DNA of 64,000 nucleotides from CAWHXG01 sp963833235 (GTDB lineage Bacteria > Pseudomonadota > Alphaproteobacteria > Rhodobacterales > Rhodobacteraceae). This document shows, in pieces, positions 1-8,904 of this stretch. Within the stretch, counting starts at the first letter, position 1. The number at the start of each line of letters is the position of its first letter. Location of the stretch: NCBI GenBank assembly GCA_963833235.1, contig CAWHXG010000003.1:186001-250000 (forward strand), written 5' to 3'. Under the pieces are notes generated by a model that saw nothing but the letters and a program-made list of their open reading frames with translations, ran no database searches and was not told the origin of the DNA. Position numbers and translations under genes: made by a program.

Positions 1-311
1 AAATGCCAGATCGTGTAGGCGCAGGCCGTCCAGATCGCGGCGAGAAGCGCGATGTCGAGCGCCAGTCCCAGCGGCCGCCAGCGCTTCCCGGCGCCGGCGG
101 GATAGAGGCAGATCGCAATGGCCGAGATCAGGCCCACGAAGATGGCGCGTTGGACCAAGCTTTCGAAGGGGCCGGCCGCCGCCGTCCAGAAGACGAAGAG
201 GCCCGTCGCCGCGGCAAGCGCCGCGCTCAGTCGTTCGCGGACGTTGCCGAGGCGCGGCGGTTCCTCCGCGCCCGGCAGCGTCTCGGCAATGGAGGCGTCG
301 GGCAGGCTCAT
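1..311 (-). CDS. TRAP transporter fused permease, N-terminal part (cut by window edge)
   Basis: Reverse-strand reading from an ATG at 309-311 gives MSLPDASIAETLPG, then RERLSAALAAATGLFVFWT and further hydrophobic stretches (AIFVGLISAIAICLYP, ALDIALLAAIWTACAYTIW). This is the N-terminal region of the fused 4TM/12TM TRAP permeases that partner TAXI receptors. The start lies 25 bases downstream of the TAXI receptor stop in the same direction, so the two form one operon. The protein would carry the whole membrane part of a TAXI-TRAP importer in the inner membrane. Only about 103 residues are inside the window. The family call rests on context plus the hydrophobic N-terminal pattern. Confidence 0.8.
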   Translation of the reverse strand, partial: MSLPDASIAETLPGAEEPPRLGNVRERLSAALAAATGLFVFWTAAAGPFESLVQRAIFVGLISAIAICLYPAGAGKRWRPLGLALDIALLAAIWTACAYTIWH

Positions 312-336
312 GGGCCGGCGCGCCGCGTCTGTCGGA

Positions 337-1305
337 TCACTCCGGCTTCAGCTTCGCCGGCACCTCGAACCCGGCCTCCTCATAGGCGCGGATCGCGCCG
401 GGATGGAGCGGCGAGGTGGCATAGGCCAGGGTGAGCTCGGGGATCGAGTTGCCCTTCAGATCGGCGAAGGCCGCCTGCTGGATCAAGGTATCCTCGATCG
501 CCGCCTTGGTCATCTGATAGGCGACCTCCTCGGGCAGGTCCGGCCGCGCGCCGACCCCGATCATGAACCCCCACGCGAGATAGGGGGCATCGGCGCCCTG
601 CTGCGGGTCGGCGGGCTGCTCGACGATGGAAAGCTCCGGCAGTTCCGCCTGGATCATGTCGGCCTGCTCGCGGCTGATCGGCAGGACCTTCAGCGGCGTC
701 AGGGTTGCGATATCGGTGGTCAGCGGGTCGAACTTGGTACCGACCGCCGACTTGATAAACCCGGCGAGCCGGTCGTCCTTGATCTCGTTGGCCAGTTCGG
801 AATTCGAGCCGCGCACCCATTCCGGCGTCAGGCCGAAGACCCCCATCACCTGTTCCGAGGTCGCCTCGGTCGACGACCCGCGCTGGCCGGGGCCGAAGCG
901 CATGCCGTCCAGATCCTCGATGGCGTCGAGCCCGGCATCCTGACGGACGATGATGAGCTGCGGCGCGAGCGAATAGGCCCAGAGCAACTGCGATTGGATG
1001 GGCGCGCCCTCGAACTCGCCGAGGCCGTTGTAGGCCTGATAGAGCGCGCTGGTGGTGATGAGGCCGGCATCCAGTTGCCCACGCTCCATCCGCCGCAGGT
1101 TGTCGACGGTGGCGCCGGTTTCCACGACGCTGGCCTGCAGGTCGGTCTTGTCGTTGAGCAGGCCGGCGAGGGCCGCGAAGTAGGCATAATGCGAGGATTG
1201 CGCGTTGGTCGAGCCGAGGGCGATACGTTCTTGCGCGGCCAGGGGCAGGCCCGAAGTCACCACGGCGAACATGATCGCGGCGCGGCGCGCGAAGCGGATT
1301 GTCAT
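337..1305 (-). CDS. TAXI family TRAP transporter solute-binding protein
   Basis: 322 residues with an N-terminal signal peptide (ARRAAIMFAVVTSGLPLAAQE). The mature start IALGSTNAQSSHYAYFAALAGLLN and the motif GATVDNLRRMERGQLDAGL are typical of the TAXI (TRAP-associated extracytoplasmic immunogenic) receptors, which bind carboxylate-type ligands in the periplasm and hand them to a fused permease. The start is supported by GGAGG six bases before the ATG. It precedes the fused permease at 1-311 and is divergent from the LysR gene at 1714. The ligand cannot be read from sequence; glutamate and related dicarboxylates are common for the family. Confidence 0.9.
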   Translation of the reverse strand: MTIRFARRAAIMFAVVTSGLPLAAQERIALGSTNAQSSHYAYFAALAGLLNDKTDLQASVVETGATVDNLRRMERGQLDAGLITTSALYQAYNGLGEFEGAPIQSQLLWAYSLAPQLIIVRQDAGLDAIEDLDGMRFGPGQRGSSTEATSEQVMGVFGLTPEWVRGSNSELANEIKDDRLAGFIKSAVGTKFDPLTTDIATLTPLKVLPISREQADMIQAELPELSIVEQPADPQQGADAPYLAWGFMIGVGARPDLPEEVAYQMTKAAIEDTLIQQAAFADLKGNSIPELTLAYATSPLHPGAIRAYEEAGFEVPAKLKPE

Positions 1306-1713
1306 GAAGGTCCTCCCGAGACAGGCGACCGGTCCGCCGATCGCTTACCGCGGCAGAATGGCAAAGGCGATGGAAATGGGCAAGCCGACGCAGCGGCATT
1401 CTTCGTAGCGGCCAGAGAGGCGTCCGAAGGCCTCGCGTGCCGGGAGGCGAGAAGCGCGATACATGGCCGGTGCAAGTGTGGCGCGCCTGTTCGGCGACGT
1501 CCGACACGGGGGCGCGAAGAGGTACAGAGCTTCGCGCGTGGCGGAACCCTCGCCGGGCCGATCCTTCACCAGAAGGATGCGTGGGAGCCGGGGTTCCTGC
1601 GATCTGGGGGGTAAACCTGGCGACCGACACCCGGCGAGGTCGCGCAGGTAGCGGGACGCGGGACGTGCCGCTGTTCTCCGGGGTCGGAAGGGGGCATTCT
1701 GCTTGGGGCGCCA
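1306..1713. promoter_or_regulatory. divergent intergenic region between TAXI receptor and LysR gene
   Basis: About 400 bases separate the divergent starts. It has the position expected for promoters of both transcripts and for LysR binding. I could not pick out a convincing sigma-70 promoter or a clear T-N11-A operator. Overlapping open frames cross it on both strands but none has a recognisable domain. Confidence 0.4.
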
Positions 1714-2658
1714 ATGGCCAATTCCGCCTCGGCTCATCAGGGACCTTCGAAGATGCAGGCCGCGCTGACCCTCGAGCAGATCCGCGCGTTTCTCTGGACG
1801 GCGCGCCTCGGCGGGGTCCGCCGGGCGGCGGCGCGGATGAACCTGTCGCAGCCCGCCGTCTCCGCCCGCATCGCCGCCCTGGAGGCCGCGCTCAGGGTCC
1901 GCCTCTTCGAGCGCAGTCCGGCCGGGGTTTCGCTGACCCGGAAGGGCGAGGCCTTCCTCGTTCATGCCGAACACATCGCGCTGTCGCTGGAGACCATCAG
2001 GCTCGACATCACCGAGGCCGCCGATCTCGAGGATACCCTGCACGTGGGCGTCGCCGAAACCATCGCGCAGGCCTGGCTGCCGCAGTTCCTGGCCGCACTG
2101 GCAGAGGCCTATCCGCGACTTTCGGTCGAGGTCACCGTCGACATCTCGCGGAACCTGCGCGACGGGTTGACGGGGCGCGCGCTGGACCTTGCGATCCTCA
2201 TCGGCCCCGTCTCGGAATTTAGCATCGCCAATCTCGAACTGCCCGCCTTCGCGCTTGCGTGGTTCCGCGCGCCGGGCCGCGACGTGTCGGATCTGTCGCG
2301 GGTGCCCGTCATCTCCTACGCGCGCAGCACCCGGCCCTATCAAAAGATGCGCCAGGAGCTGCTGCGTCGGCATGGTGCACGGATGCGCATCTTTCCCACC
2401 AGTTCGCTCTCGGCCGGGTTCCAGATGGTCGCCTCCGACCTTGGCGTGGGCGCCCTGCCGCATGCCCTCGCGCAGCCACTGGTCCAGGCCGGCGCCATCG
2501 TGGCGTTCGATCCGGGCTGGTGCCCGCCGGCCCTGCGCTTCACCGCATCCTGGCGTTCGGAACCGGGCAACGCCCTGGCCGAGCGCGCCGCCGCGATTGC
2601 CCGGGAGGTGGCACTGCGGCACCGCCCGCCGGACGGGTTCGAGGCGGGTGATCCGTGA
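1714..2658 (+). CDS. LysR family transcriptional regulator
   Basis: 314 residues. The N-terminal winged helix-turn-helix is clear: LTLEQIRAFLWTARLGGVRR, then AAARMNLSQPAVSARIAALE and LFERSPAGVSLTRKGEAFL. The rest is a type-2 periplasmic-binding-like effector domain. A shorter start at 1753 (MQAALTLEQ) puts the HTH in the usual place relative to the N-terminus and is an alternative to 1714. It stands just upstream of, and in the same direction as, the DUF1445/TRAP/PxpBC operon and is divergent from the TAXI-TRAP genes, so it is the likely regulator of one or both. Effector unknown; a pyroglutamate- or glutamate-like molecule is an inference from its neighbours. Confidence 0.9.
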   Translation: MANSASAHQGPSKMQAALTLEQIRAFLWTARLGGVRRAAARMNLSQPAVSARIAALEAALRVRLFERSPAGVSLTRKGEAFLVHAEHIALSLETIRLDITEAADLEDTLHVGVAETIAQAWLPQFLAALAEAYPRLSVEVTVDISRNLRDGLTGRALDLAILIGPVSEFSIANLELPAFALAWFRAPGRDVSDLSRVPVISYARSTRPYQKMRQELLRRHGARMRIFPTSSLSAGFQMVASDLGVGALPHALAQPLVQAGAIVAFDPGWCPPALRFTASWRSEPGNALAERAAAIAREVALRHRPPDGFEAGDP

Positions 2659-2701
2659 AATCGATCACGGGTGAACCGGAATGACGATTTGACCGGTTCA
2701 C
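2653..2701. promoter_or_regulatory. two adjacent inverted repeats between LysR gene and hydro-lyase operon
   Basis: First repeat: CCGTGA (2653-2658), spacer of 6, TCACGG (2665-2670), overlapping the LysR stop codon. Second: GTGAACCGG (2671-2679), spacer of 13, CCGGTTCAC (2693-2701), perfect over 9 bp. No U-run follows, so a simple rho-independent terminator is not the best reading. The second dyad sits 22 bases before the hydro-lyase ATG and could be an operator or an attenuating hairpin. Confidence 0.5.
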
Positions 2702-2723
2702 GAAGGCGGGTCAGGATTTGTGC

Positions 2724-3563
2724 ATGACATCCGCCCGCCCACAGCCGCCTGCCCCGACCAGACACGCCGACCTGCGTGGCCGCCCCCTGCCCGAGGTGCG
2801 CGCCGCCATCCGTGCCGGCGCCTATACCCGGCATACCGCCGGGCTGGCCGACGGGCATCTGCAGGTGAACCTCGCGATCTTCACCGCCGATCTCGCGCTC
2901 GACTTCTTCCGCTACTGCCAGCGCAATCCGCGCCCCTGCCCGCTGGTCGGGGTGACGGATACGGGCGATCCGATCCTGCGCACGCTCGGCTCGGACCTAG
3001 ACGTGCGCACCGACGCGCCCGGCTATGCCATCTACCGCGACGGCGTCCGCACCGGCACGGCCCCCGACATTGCGGATCTCTGGCGCGCCGATCACGTGGC
3101 CTTCGCCATCGGCTGCTCGTTCACGTTCGAGCGGGCGCTGATCGAGGCCGGGATCCCCGTGCGCCACATCGAGCGGGACGCGACCGTGCCGATGTTCCGC
3201 ACCAGCCTCCAGACAGTGCCGGCCGGCCCGTTCCGCGGCGGCATGGTGATGTCCATGCGGCCGATCCCCGAGGCCGACGTGGCGCGCACCGTCGAGATCT
3301 GCCGCCACTACCCGCTGGCGCACGGCGCACCGGTGCATGTCGGCGACCCTGCTGCGATCGGCATCGCCGATCTGGATGCGCCCGACTGGGGGGATGCGAT
3401 GCCCGTGGCCCCCGGCGAGGTGCCCGTTTTCTGGGCTTGCGGGGTGACGCCGCAGAATGCCGCGCGCGAGGCCCGCCCCGCCCTCTTCATCTCGCACGAT
3501 CCCGGCGCCATGCTCATCACCGATGTGGGCGAGCGCGCCGACCCTCCGATATTGACACCCTGA
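2724..3563 (+). CDS. DUF1445 putative hydro-lyase / D-glutamate cyclase-like protein
   Basis: 279 residues from the ATG at 2724, which has AGGA seven bases upstream; a TTG at 2718 is less likely. Family landmarks are CPLVGVTDTGDP, FAIGCSFTFERALIEAGIP, RGGMVMSMRP and FWACGVTPQNA with a C-terminal SHDPGAMLITDV. This is the YcsI/DUF1445 family, one branch of which is D-glutamate cyclase, interconverting D-glutamate and 5-oxo-D-proline. It opens an operon with a DctPQM TRAP transporter, DUF2848 and 5-oxoprolinase-type PxpB/PxpC subunits, a context that fits handling of 5-oxoproline or a related lactam. The exact substrate is inferred, not shown. Confidence 0.85.
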   Translation: MTSARPQPPAPTRHADLRGRPLPEVRAAIRAGAYTRHTAGLADGHLQVNLAIFTADLALDFFRYCQRNPRPCPLVGVTDTGDPILRTLGSDLDVRTDAPGYAIYRDGVRTGTAPDIADLWRADHVAFAIGCSFTFERALIEAGIPVRHIERDATVPMFRTSLQTVPAGPFRGGMVMSMRPIPEADVARTVEICRHYPLAHGAPVHVGDPAAIGIADLDAPDWGDAMPVAPGEVPVFWACGVTPQNAAREARPALFISHDPGAMLITDVGERADPPILTP

Positions 3564-3588
3564 AACCGATGACCGGGAGACCCCACAG

Positions 3589-4635
3589 ATGAAATTCACC
3601 CCCTCGCTCGCCGCCAGCGTCGCCGCCGCTGCCCTGTTTGCCGGAGCCGCTGCCGCCGAAGAGCTGGCCGTGGTCGGCAGCTGGTCCGGTCTGCCGCTTC
3701 ACAAGGAATATGAGGCGCCGTTCTGGAACGATGCGCTGCCAGCCGCCACCGATGGCGGGCTGACCGCGGCGTTGACGACCCACGACCAGATGGGACTGGG
3801 CGTCGGCGACGTGTTTCGCCTGCTCGGCGACGGGGTCTATGACGTGGCGATGACGGTCGGGGATTACGCCGTCGCCGACGCGCCCGCGCTGGAGGGGCTC
3901 GACGTGCCGCTGATCGCCACCGATGCCGAAAGCGCCCGCGCCATGATCGAGGCCGCCCGCCCCATGGTCGAGGACATCTTCGCCGAAACGTTCAACGCCC
4001 ACGTGCTGGCCATCGCACCCTATCCGCCGCAGATCGTGTTCTGCAACGCCGAGGTGAACAGCCTCGAGGATCTGGAAGGCCTGAAGGTGCGCGGATCGGG
4101 GCGGATGACGACCAAGTTCCTGGAGGCGCTCGGGGCGGAGGGCGTCTCGGTCGCCTTCGCGGAAGTGCCGGGCGCCCTTCAGCGCGGCGTGGTCGATTGC
4201 GCGGTGACCGGCGCGGGCTCGGGCTACAGCGCCGGCTGGTGGGAGGTCTCGACGCATCTGCTGACGATCCCGCTGGGCGGCTGGGACCCAGTGGTGACCG
4301 CGATCAACCTCGACCGCTGGAACAGCCTTTCCCCCGAATTGCAGGAGGCGCTGACGACGGCGATCGAGGCCGAATTCGAGGATCCGGCCTGGGCGACCGC
4401 GCAGGATGCCCTGACCAACGACATCGCCTGCCTTACCGGCAACGGCGAATGCCCCGCCGGCGAGGCACGCGGCATGACCTTCGTCGAGGCCTCAGAAGCC
4501 GACATGGAGAAGGCGCGCGGGATCCTGATCGACGAGGTTCTGCCGGAATGGGCCGAGCGGGCCGGACCGGAAGCGGCCGGTCGCTGGAACGACAGCGTCG
4601 GCGCCGTCACCGGCGTCGCGATCCCGCTGAACTGA
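3589..4635 (+). CDS. dctP: TRAP transporter DctP-type solute-binding protein
   Basis: 348 residues with a signal peptide (MKFTPSLAASVAAAALFAGAAAAEE). The DctP fold is recognised from SLEDLEGLKVRGSGRMTTKF, followed by FAEVPGALQRGVVDCAVTGAGSG, the helix and loop that carry ligand contacts; the arginine in KVRGSG is the usual carboxylate-binding residue. It lies 25 bases after the hydro-lyase and is followed by the small and large permeases. Periplasmic receptor of a tripartite sodium-coupled importer. Ligand unknown; an organic acid such as 5-oxoproline would fit the operon. Confidence 0.9.
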   Translation: MKFTPSLAASVAAAALFAGAAAAEELAVVGSWSGLPLHKEYEAPFWNDALPAATDGGLTAALTTHDQMGLGVGDVFRLLGDGVYDVAMTVGDYAVADAPALEGLDVPLIATDAESARAMIEAARPMVEDIFAETFNAHVLAIAPYPPQIVFCNAEVNSLEDLEGLKVRGSGRMTTKFLEALGAEGVSVAFAEVPGALQRGVVDCAVTGAGSGYSAGWWEVSTHLLTIPLGGWDPVVTAINLDRWNSLSPELQEALTTAIEAEFEDPAWATAQDALTNDIACLTGNGECPAGEARGMTFVEASEADMEKARGILIDEVLPEWAERAGPEAAGRWNDSVGAVTGVAIPLN

Positions 4636-4645
4636 GGACACGGAC

Positions 4646-5200
4646 GTGACCCCGATCGCCCTCGTCGCTGGCCTGCGCCGCACGAACGATGCGCTCGCCG
4701 TGGCGGTCGGGGTCGCGCTTCTGGCCTGCGTGGCCTTCATCCTCGCCGATGTGGGCCTGCGCCGCCTCGGGGCCTCGCCGCTGGGCGGGACCGACGAAAT
4801 ATCGGGCTATGTCATGGCGGGTGCGACCAGTTGGGCGCTGGCCTACGCGCTGACCTCGCTGGCGCATGTGCGGATCGACCTGCTGCGGCAACGGGCGGGC
4901 GCGCGCGCGCAATCCCTTCTCGATCTGCTTGCCCTCGGCGCGCTTGTGGCCACCGCCGCCTTCGTGGCGGTGAACGGCTGGAACGTGCTGGCCCGCAGCC
5001 TCGCCAACGGCTCCCGCGCCAACACCCCGCTCGAGACGCCGCTCTGGATCCCCCAGATGATCTGGTGGAGCGGCTGGGCGTGGTTCGCGCTGTGCGCCGC
5101 GCTGCTCTGGGGTGCCGCACTTATGATGACGCTGCGCGGTGACCATGGCGGGGTCGATGCCGCCATCGGTGCGCGCGACGAACGGGACGAGCTTTCATGA
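4646..5200 (+). CDS. dctQ: TRAP transporter small permease (DctQ)
   Basis: 184 residues starting at GTG 4646, with AGGA just upstream overlapping the end of dctP. Four hydrophobic segments are visible (LAVAVGVALLACVAFILADV; ISGYVMAGATSWALAYAL; LLALGALVATAAFVAVNGW; MIWWSGWAWFALCAALLWG). The short acidic loop GGTDEISGY is characteristic of DctQ. It overlaps the large permease start by four bases, implying coupled translation of the two membrane subunits. Confidence 0.9.
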   Translation: MTPIALVAGLRRTNDALAVAVGVALLACVAFILADVGLRRLGASPLGGTDEISGYVMAGATSWALAYALTSLAHVRIDLLRQRAGARAQSLLDLLALGALVATAAFVAVNGWNVLARSLANGSRANTPLETPLWIPQMIWWSGWAWFALCAALLWGAALMMTLRGDHGGVDAAIGARDERDELS

Positions 5201-6443
5201 TCGCCTTCGTCTCCGTCGGGCTGCTCGGCCTGCTTGCGCTCACCCTGCCCGTGGGCATCGTGCTCTTCGTGCTGGCCTTCGGGATCGACCAGTTCTTCAC
5301 GCCCTTCCCGCTGATCCGCGGGCTGGGGCAGCTGATGTGGTCGGCCTCCAACAATGCCACGCTGGTGGCCATCCCGTTCTTCGTGCTGGTCGGCGAGATT
5401 CTCGTGCGCTCGGGCGTGGCGGAGCGCACATACGGGGCACTCGACAAGTGGGTCTCCTGGCTGCCGGGCGGGTTGATCCATGCCAACATCGCCACGGCCA
5501 CGATGTTCTCGGCGACGTCCGGTTCTTCCGTCGCGACCTCCGCCACCGTCGCCACCGTGGCCATGCCGCAGGCGGAGCGGCTGAACTACGACCCGCGGCT
5601 CTTCGCGGGCTCCATCGCCGCGGGCGGCACGCTGGGCATCATGATCCCGCCCTCGATCAACCTCATCATCTACGGGTTCCTCACCGAAAGCTCGATCCCG
5701 CGGCTGTTCCTCGCCGGGCTGATCCCGGGGCTTCTGCTGGCGCTCAGCTTCATGGCGGTCACCGCCGCGCTCTGCCTGCGCTGGCCGCAGCTCGGCGGGC
5801 CGGGCCGCGCCAGCAGCTGGCCCGAGAAGCTGGCGAGCCTGCGGCATCTGGGGCCGATCCTGGCGCTCTTCGGCGTGATCGTGGGCTCGATCTACACCGG
5901 CTGGGCGACGCCGACAGAGGCCGCGGCCCTCGGCGTCGCCATGGCCTTCGCCATCGGCGCGGCCAATCGCGGGCTCTCGCTGCCGATGCTCGGCCAGTGC
6001 CTGCGCGGCACCGTGCGCATCACGGCGATGATCATGCTCGTGGTGCTGGGCGCCGCCTTCCTGAACTTCGCGCTCACCGCCGCGGGCCTCGGCCGCACGA
6101 TCCAGGCGGCGCTCGACGGCCTCGGGCTCGACGCGCTCGGCACGCTGCTCGTGATCGTGCTGCTCTACATCGTGCTCGGCTTCTTCATCGAGACGCTCTC
6201 GCTGATGGTCGCCACCATTCCCATCGTCGCACCCATCGTTTTCGGCCTCGGCTACGACAAGGTGTGGTTCGGCATCCTGCTGATCATCCTCGTCGAGATG
6301 GCGCTGATCACCCCGCCGGTGGGGCTGAACCTTTACGTGGTCCAGGGCGCACGCCGCAGCGGCAAGATCACCGAGGTGATGCTGGGCGCCGTGCCCTACG
6401 TGATGATCCGGCGCTGGCCCTCTGGCTTCCTTCGCGGCTATGA
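5197..6443 (+). CDS. dctM: TRAP transporter large permease (DctM) with a frame-shifting deletion near the C-terminus
   Basis: Reads as a normal DctM from MIAFVSVGLLGLLALTLPVG through the SGSSVATSATVATVAMPQAE and GTLGIMIPPSINLIIYG motifs to GAVPYVMI near 6408. The continuous frame then runs to 6669 with an unrelated tail, but the expected ending ALALWLPSRL is encoded in another frame and stops at 6443, overlapping the next ATG as ATGA. Joined across the break the protein is about 415 residues, roughly a dozen short of the usual length, so part of the last membrane helix appears deleted together with a change of frame. Function of this permease is therefore doubtful, or the assembly is wrong here. 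Confidence 0.8.
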
Positions 6444-7089
6444 CCCTGCTGTTCGACACACCCGACGGCCCGTTGAAGGTCGATGTCACCGAGCTGACCG
6501 TGGCCGGCTGGACGGGGCGCGACGCCGCCGCCGTGGCGCATCACATCGAGGAACTGGCCCGCCTGGGCGTGCCGCGCCCTTCGACCACGCCGGTCTTCTA
6601 TCGCGTCGCGCCGTCGCTTCTGACCCAGGCCGACGGCATCGACGTGCTCGGCACGGAAACCTCCGGTGAAGCAGAGCCGCTGCTCGTTCGCGCCGGCGGG
6701 CGGCTCTGGCTCGGCCTCGGCTCGGACCATACCGATGGGGGCTGGAGGCGGTATCGGTCGCGCAGTCCAAGCAGGCCTGTGCGAAGCCTGTCGCACGACG
6801 GCTCGTGGCGCTGGAGGGCCTCGGCGATACCGACGGGATCGCGCTGCAAAGCTGGATCGAGGAAGACGAGGCTTGGGTTCCGTACCAGAACGGCACCCTT
6901 GCCAGCCTGCTGCCGCTGGACGCCCTGCTTTCGGCAAACCCGCTGGGCGAGGGCGCGGCGATGCTTTGCGGTACGCTCGCCGCCCTCGGTGGCGTGCGGC
7001 CCGCCGGGCGGTTTCGCGCGCGCCTGGGGTTGCCCGATGGCGCGCCGGCGCTCGACTACGGGATACGCTCGATGCCAGTGCGGGCCTGA
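6440..7089 (+). pseudogene. DUF2848 family protein, frameshifted
   Basis: The first part (MTLLFDTPDGPLKVDVTELT to GLGSDHTD) matches the DUF2848 family, distantly related to fumarylacetoacetate hydrolase folds. At a run of five G (6737-6741) the frame breaks; removing the break by one added base continues into GLEAVSVAQSKQACAKPVA, ALQSWIEEDEAWVPYQNGT and AAMLCGTLAALGGVRPAGRF, the family's normal second half, ending at 7089. Start overlaps the dctM stop (ATGA) and the end overlaps the pxpB start. Either a one-base sequencing deletion or a recent pseudogene. The family role is unknown; it often accompanies amide and hydantoin-type catabolic genes. Confidence 0.75.
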
Positions 7090-7822
7090 TGGCGGAGGGC
7101 GCCCGGATCCTGCGCCACGGGCTGGACGCGTTGGTCGTGCAGTTCGCGACCACGATGTCGGGCGGGGCGAACCGGGCGGCGCTGGCCTTCCGCGCGAGCC
7201 TCGAGGCCGATCCCATCCCCGGCGTGCTCGAGACGGCCCCGACCCTCGCCTCGGTCTACCTGCGGTTCGATCCGGCGCGAAACGGGCATGCGGAGCTCGA
7301 GGGGGCCCGAAGACGCGGCTGGCCGCGCAGGATTGGACAAGTGCCGCGATCACCGCCACGCGCCGCCTGTGGCGGATCCCCACGGCCTATGGGGGTGCGG
7401 CCGGCCCGCAGCTGGAGGATGCGGCCGCGCAGGCGGGGCTTTCGCCCGAAGCCGCCATCGCGCAGATCTCCGGCACTCGGCTGCGCGTTCTGGCTCTCGG
7501 CTTCGCGCCGGGACAGCCGTATCTGGGAGAGTTGCCGGAGGCCTTCGCGATCTCGCGGCAGCGCGATCTGACCCCGCAGGTGCCCGCCGGCGCCATCGCG
7601 GTCGCCATCCGGCAGGTCGTTCTCTTCGCCAACCCCTCGCCCACCGGGTGGCGCCAGCTTGGCCTAACCGCATTCCGCTGCTTTCGTGCGGAGGCCGACG
7701 CGCCGTTTGCCCTGTCGCCCGGAGACGAGGTGCTGCTGGAGCGGGTCGGCGAAGACGCCCTGGAGCGCCTGCGCCGGGACGACCCGGGCGAAGGCGGCGC
7801 CCGGGCGGAGCCCCTGCCATGA
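7089..7822 (+). pseudogene. pxpB: 5-oxoprolinase subunit PxpB (KipI-like), frameshifted
   Basis: Begins at ATG 7089 (TGATG overlap with the DUF2848 stop) with ILRHGLDALVVQFATTMS, NRAALAFRASLEADPIPGV and SVYLRFDPAR. Near a G5 run at 7301-7305 the frame is lost; the other frame supplies LAAQDWTSAAITATRRLWRI, PTAYGGAAGPQLED, LGFAPGQPYLGELPE and the rest of the KipI/PxpB domain to 7822. Family role: with PxpA and PxpC it forms an ATP-dependent 5-oxoprolinase. One missing base restores the gene. The end overlaps pxpC by four bases (ATGA). Confidence 0.8.
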
Positions 7823-8847
7823 GCCGGCTGCTGCGCGTGATCGAGGCTGGCCCGTCTGTGAGCGTGCAGGATCTGGGGCGGCCGGGCTATCTGGCCTGCG
7901 GGCTGTCGTGCGGCGGGGCGGCGGACCGCCTGGCGCTGCTGGAGGGTGCTGCGCTGCTGGGGCAGGATCCCGACGCGGCGGCACTGGAGATGGTGGGACG
8001 TGGCGGGGTGTTCGAAGCAGACGGTGCGCTGCGCATCGCCCTGACCGGCGCCCGGATGGAGGCGAAGGCCGGAGGGCGCACGCTCGAATGGAACGCCTCG
8101 CACCGGATCGAGGCCGGCCAGCGCCTGACGATCGGCGGCACGCGCTCCGGCGTCTACGGGTATCTGCATGTGGGCGGCGGGATCGCGACGGCATCGGTGC
8201 TGGGCAGCCGGTCGGCGCATCTGAACGTGCGGCTGATCGGGGCCGTCACCTCGGGGGCGGCCCTTCCGCTCGGGCCCGATCCGGATCCCTCGGGCGCGGA
8301 GATGGCCCTAGCCCCGCCCGATCGGATGGACGGCGGCACCGTTCGCATCCTGCCGGTGGCGCAGACCGCGCTGTTCGCGCCGGCGGAACTGGCACGGTTC
8401 GAGGCGACGGTTTTCACCCGCGATCCCCGCGGCAATCGACATGGTGTGCGGCTGGCCTTCGAGGGCGATCCGTTCCGAACGGAGGGCCAGCTCGATCTGC
8501 TCTCCGAGATCGTGACGCCCGGCGATATTCAGATGACGGGCACGGGCGATCCCTACGTCCTGCTTCCGGAATGCCAGACGACCGGCGGCTATCCCCGGAT
8601 CGGCACCGTGCATCCCGGCGATCTGCCGGTCGTGGCGCAGGCGGCCCCCGGCCGGCGGCTGCAATTCCGGTTCGTGACCCTCGAAGAGGCTCTGGCCGCA
8701 CAGGCGACGGAGGCGGCTGCCCTGCGCCGGCTTGCCGGCCAGGTGCACCGTCGCGTTCGCGACGTGGCCGAGATGAGCGACCTGCTCTCCTATCAGCTGA
8801 TCAGCGGCGTCACCGCGGGAGACGAACTCGACCCAGGCCAATCGTGA
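7819..8847 (+). CDS. pxpC: 5-oxoprolinase subunit PxpC / biotin-dependent carboxyltransferase family protein (KipA-like)
   Basis: 342 residues, intact. Landmarks are GPSVSVQDLGRPGYLACGLS near the N-terminus, GLSCGGAADRLAL, GVYGYLHVGGGI and the C-terminal block EIVTPGDIQMTGTGDPYVLL then ECQTTGGYPRIGTVHPGDLP, typical of the KipA/PxpC family. It is the last gene of the hydro-lyase/TRAP/PxpB operon and overlaps pxpB by four bases. PxpA (the LamB/YcsF subunit) is not in this window, so a complete PxpABC enzyme would need a gene elsewhere; the D-glutamate cyclase-like gene may offer a different route. Confidence 0.85.
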   Translation: MSRLLRVIEAGPSVSVQDLGRPGYLACGLSCGGAADRLALLEGAALLGQDPDAAALEMVGRGGVFEADGALRIALTGARMEAKAGGRTLEWNASHRIEAGQRLTIGGTRSGVYGYLHVGGGIATASVLGSRSAHLNVRLIGAVTSGAALPLGPDPDPSGAEMALAPPDRMDGGTVRILPVAQTALFAPAELARFEATVFTRDPRGNRHGVRLAFEGDPFRTEGQLDLLSEIVTPGDIQMTGTGDPYVLLPECQTTGGYPRIGTVHPGDLPVVAQAAPGRRLQFRFVTLEEALAAQATEAAALRRLAGQVHRRVRDVAEMSDLLSYQLISGVTAGDELDPGQS

Positions 8848-8904
8848 CCCGCGGATAACCCCGGCCCGTTATAGTAGGCCTCGCGTGACTATGGGGGCGC
8901 CAGG

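Noticed and set aside
1345..2622. 425-residue minus-strand frame across the LysR gene
   Set aside because: LysR HTH and domain are unambiguous on the plus strand; this frame shows no domain.
2720..3592. 290-residue frame overlapping the hydro-lyase
   Set aside because: Arg/Ala/His-rich alternative frame; DUF1445 motifs are in the other frame.
4843..6489. 548-residue open frame on the minus strand across dctQ and dctM
   Set aside because: His/Arg/Asp/Glu-rich composition without any domain; it is the antisense shadow of two clear TRAP permease genes in G+C-rich DNA.
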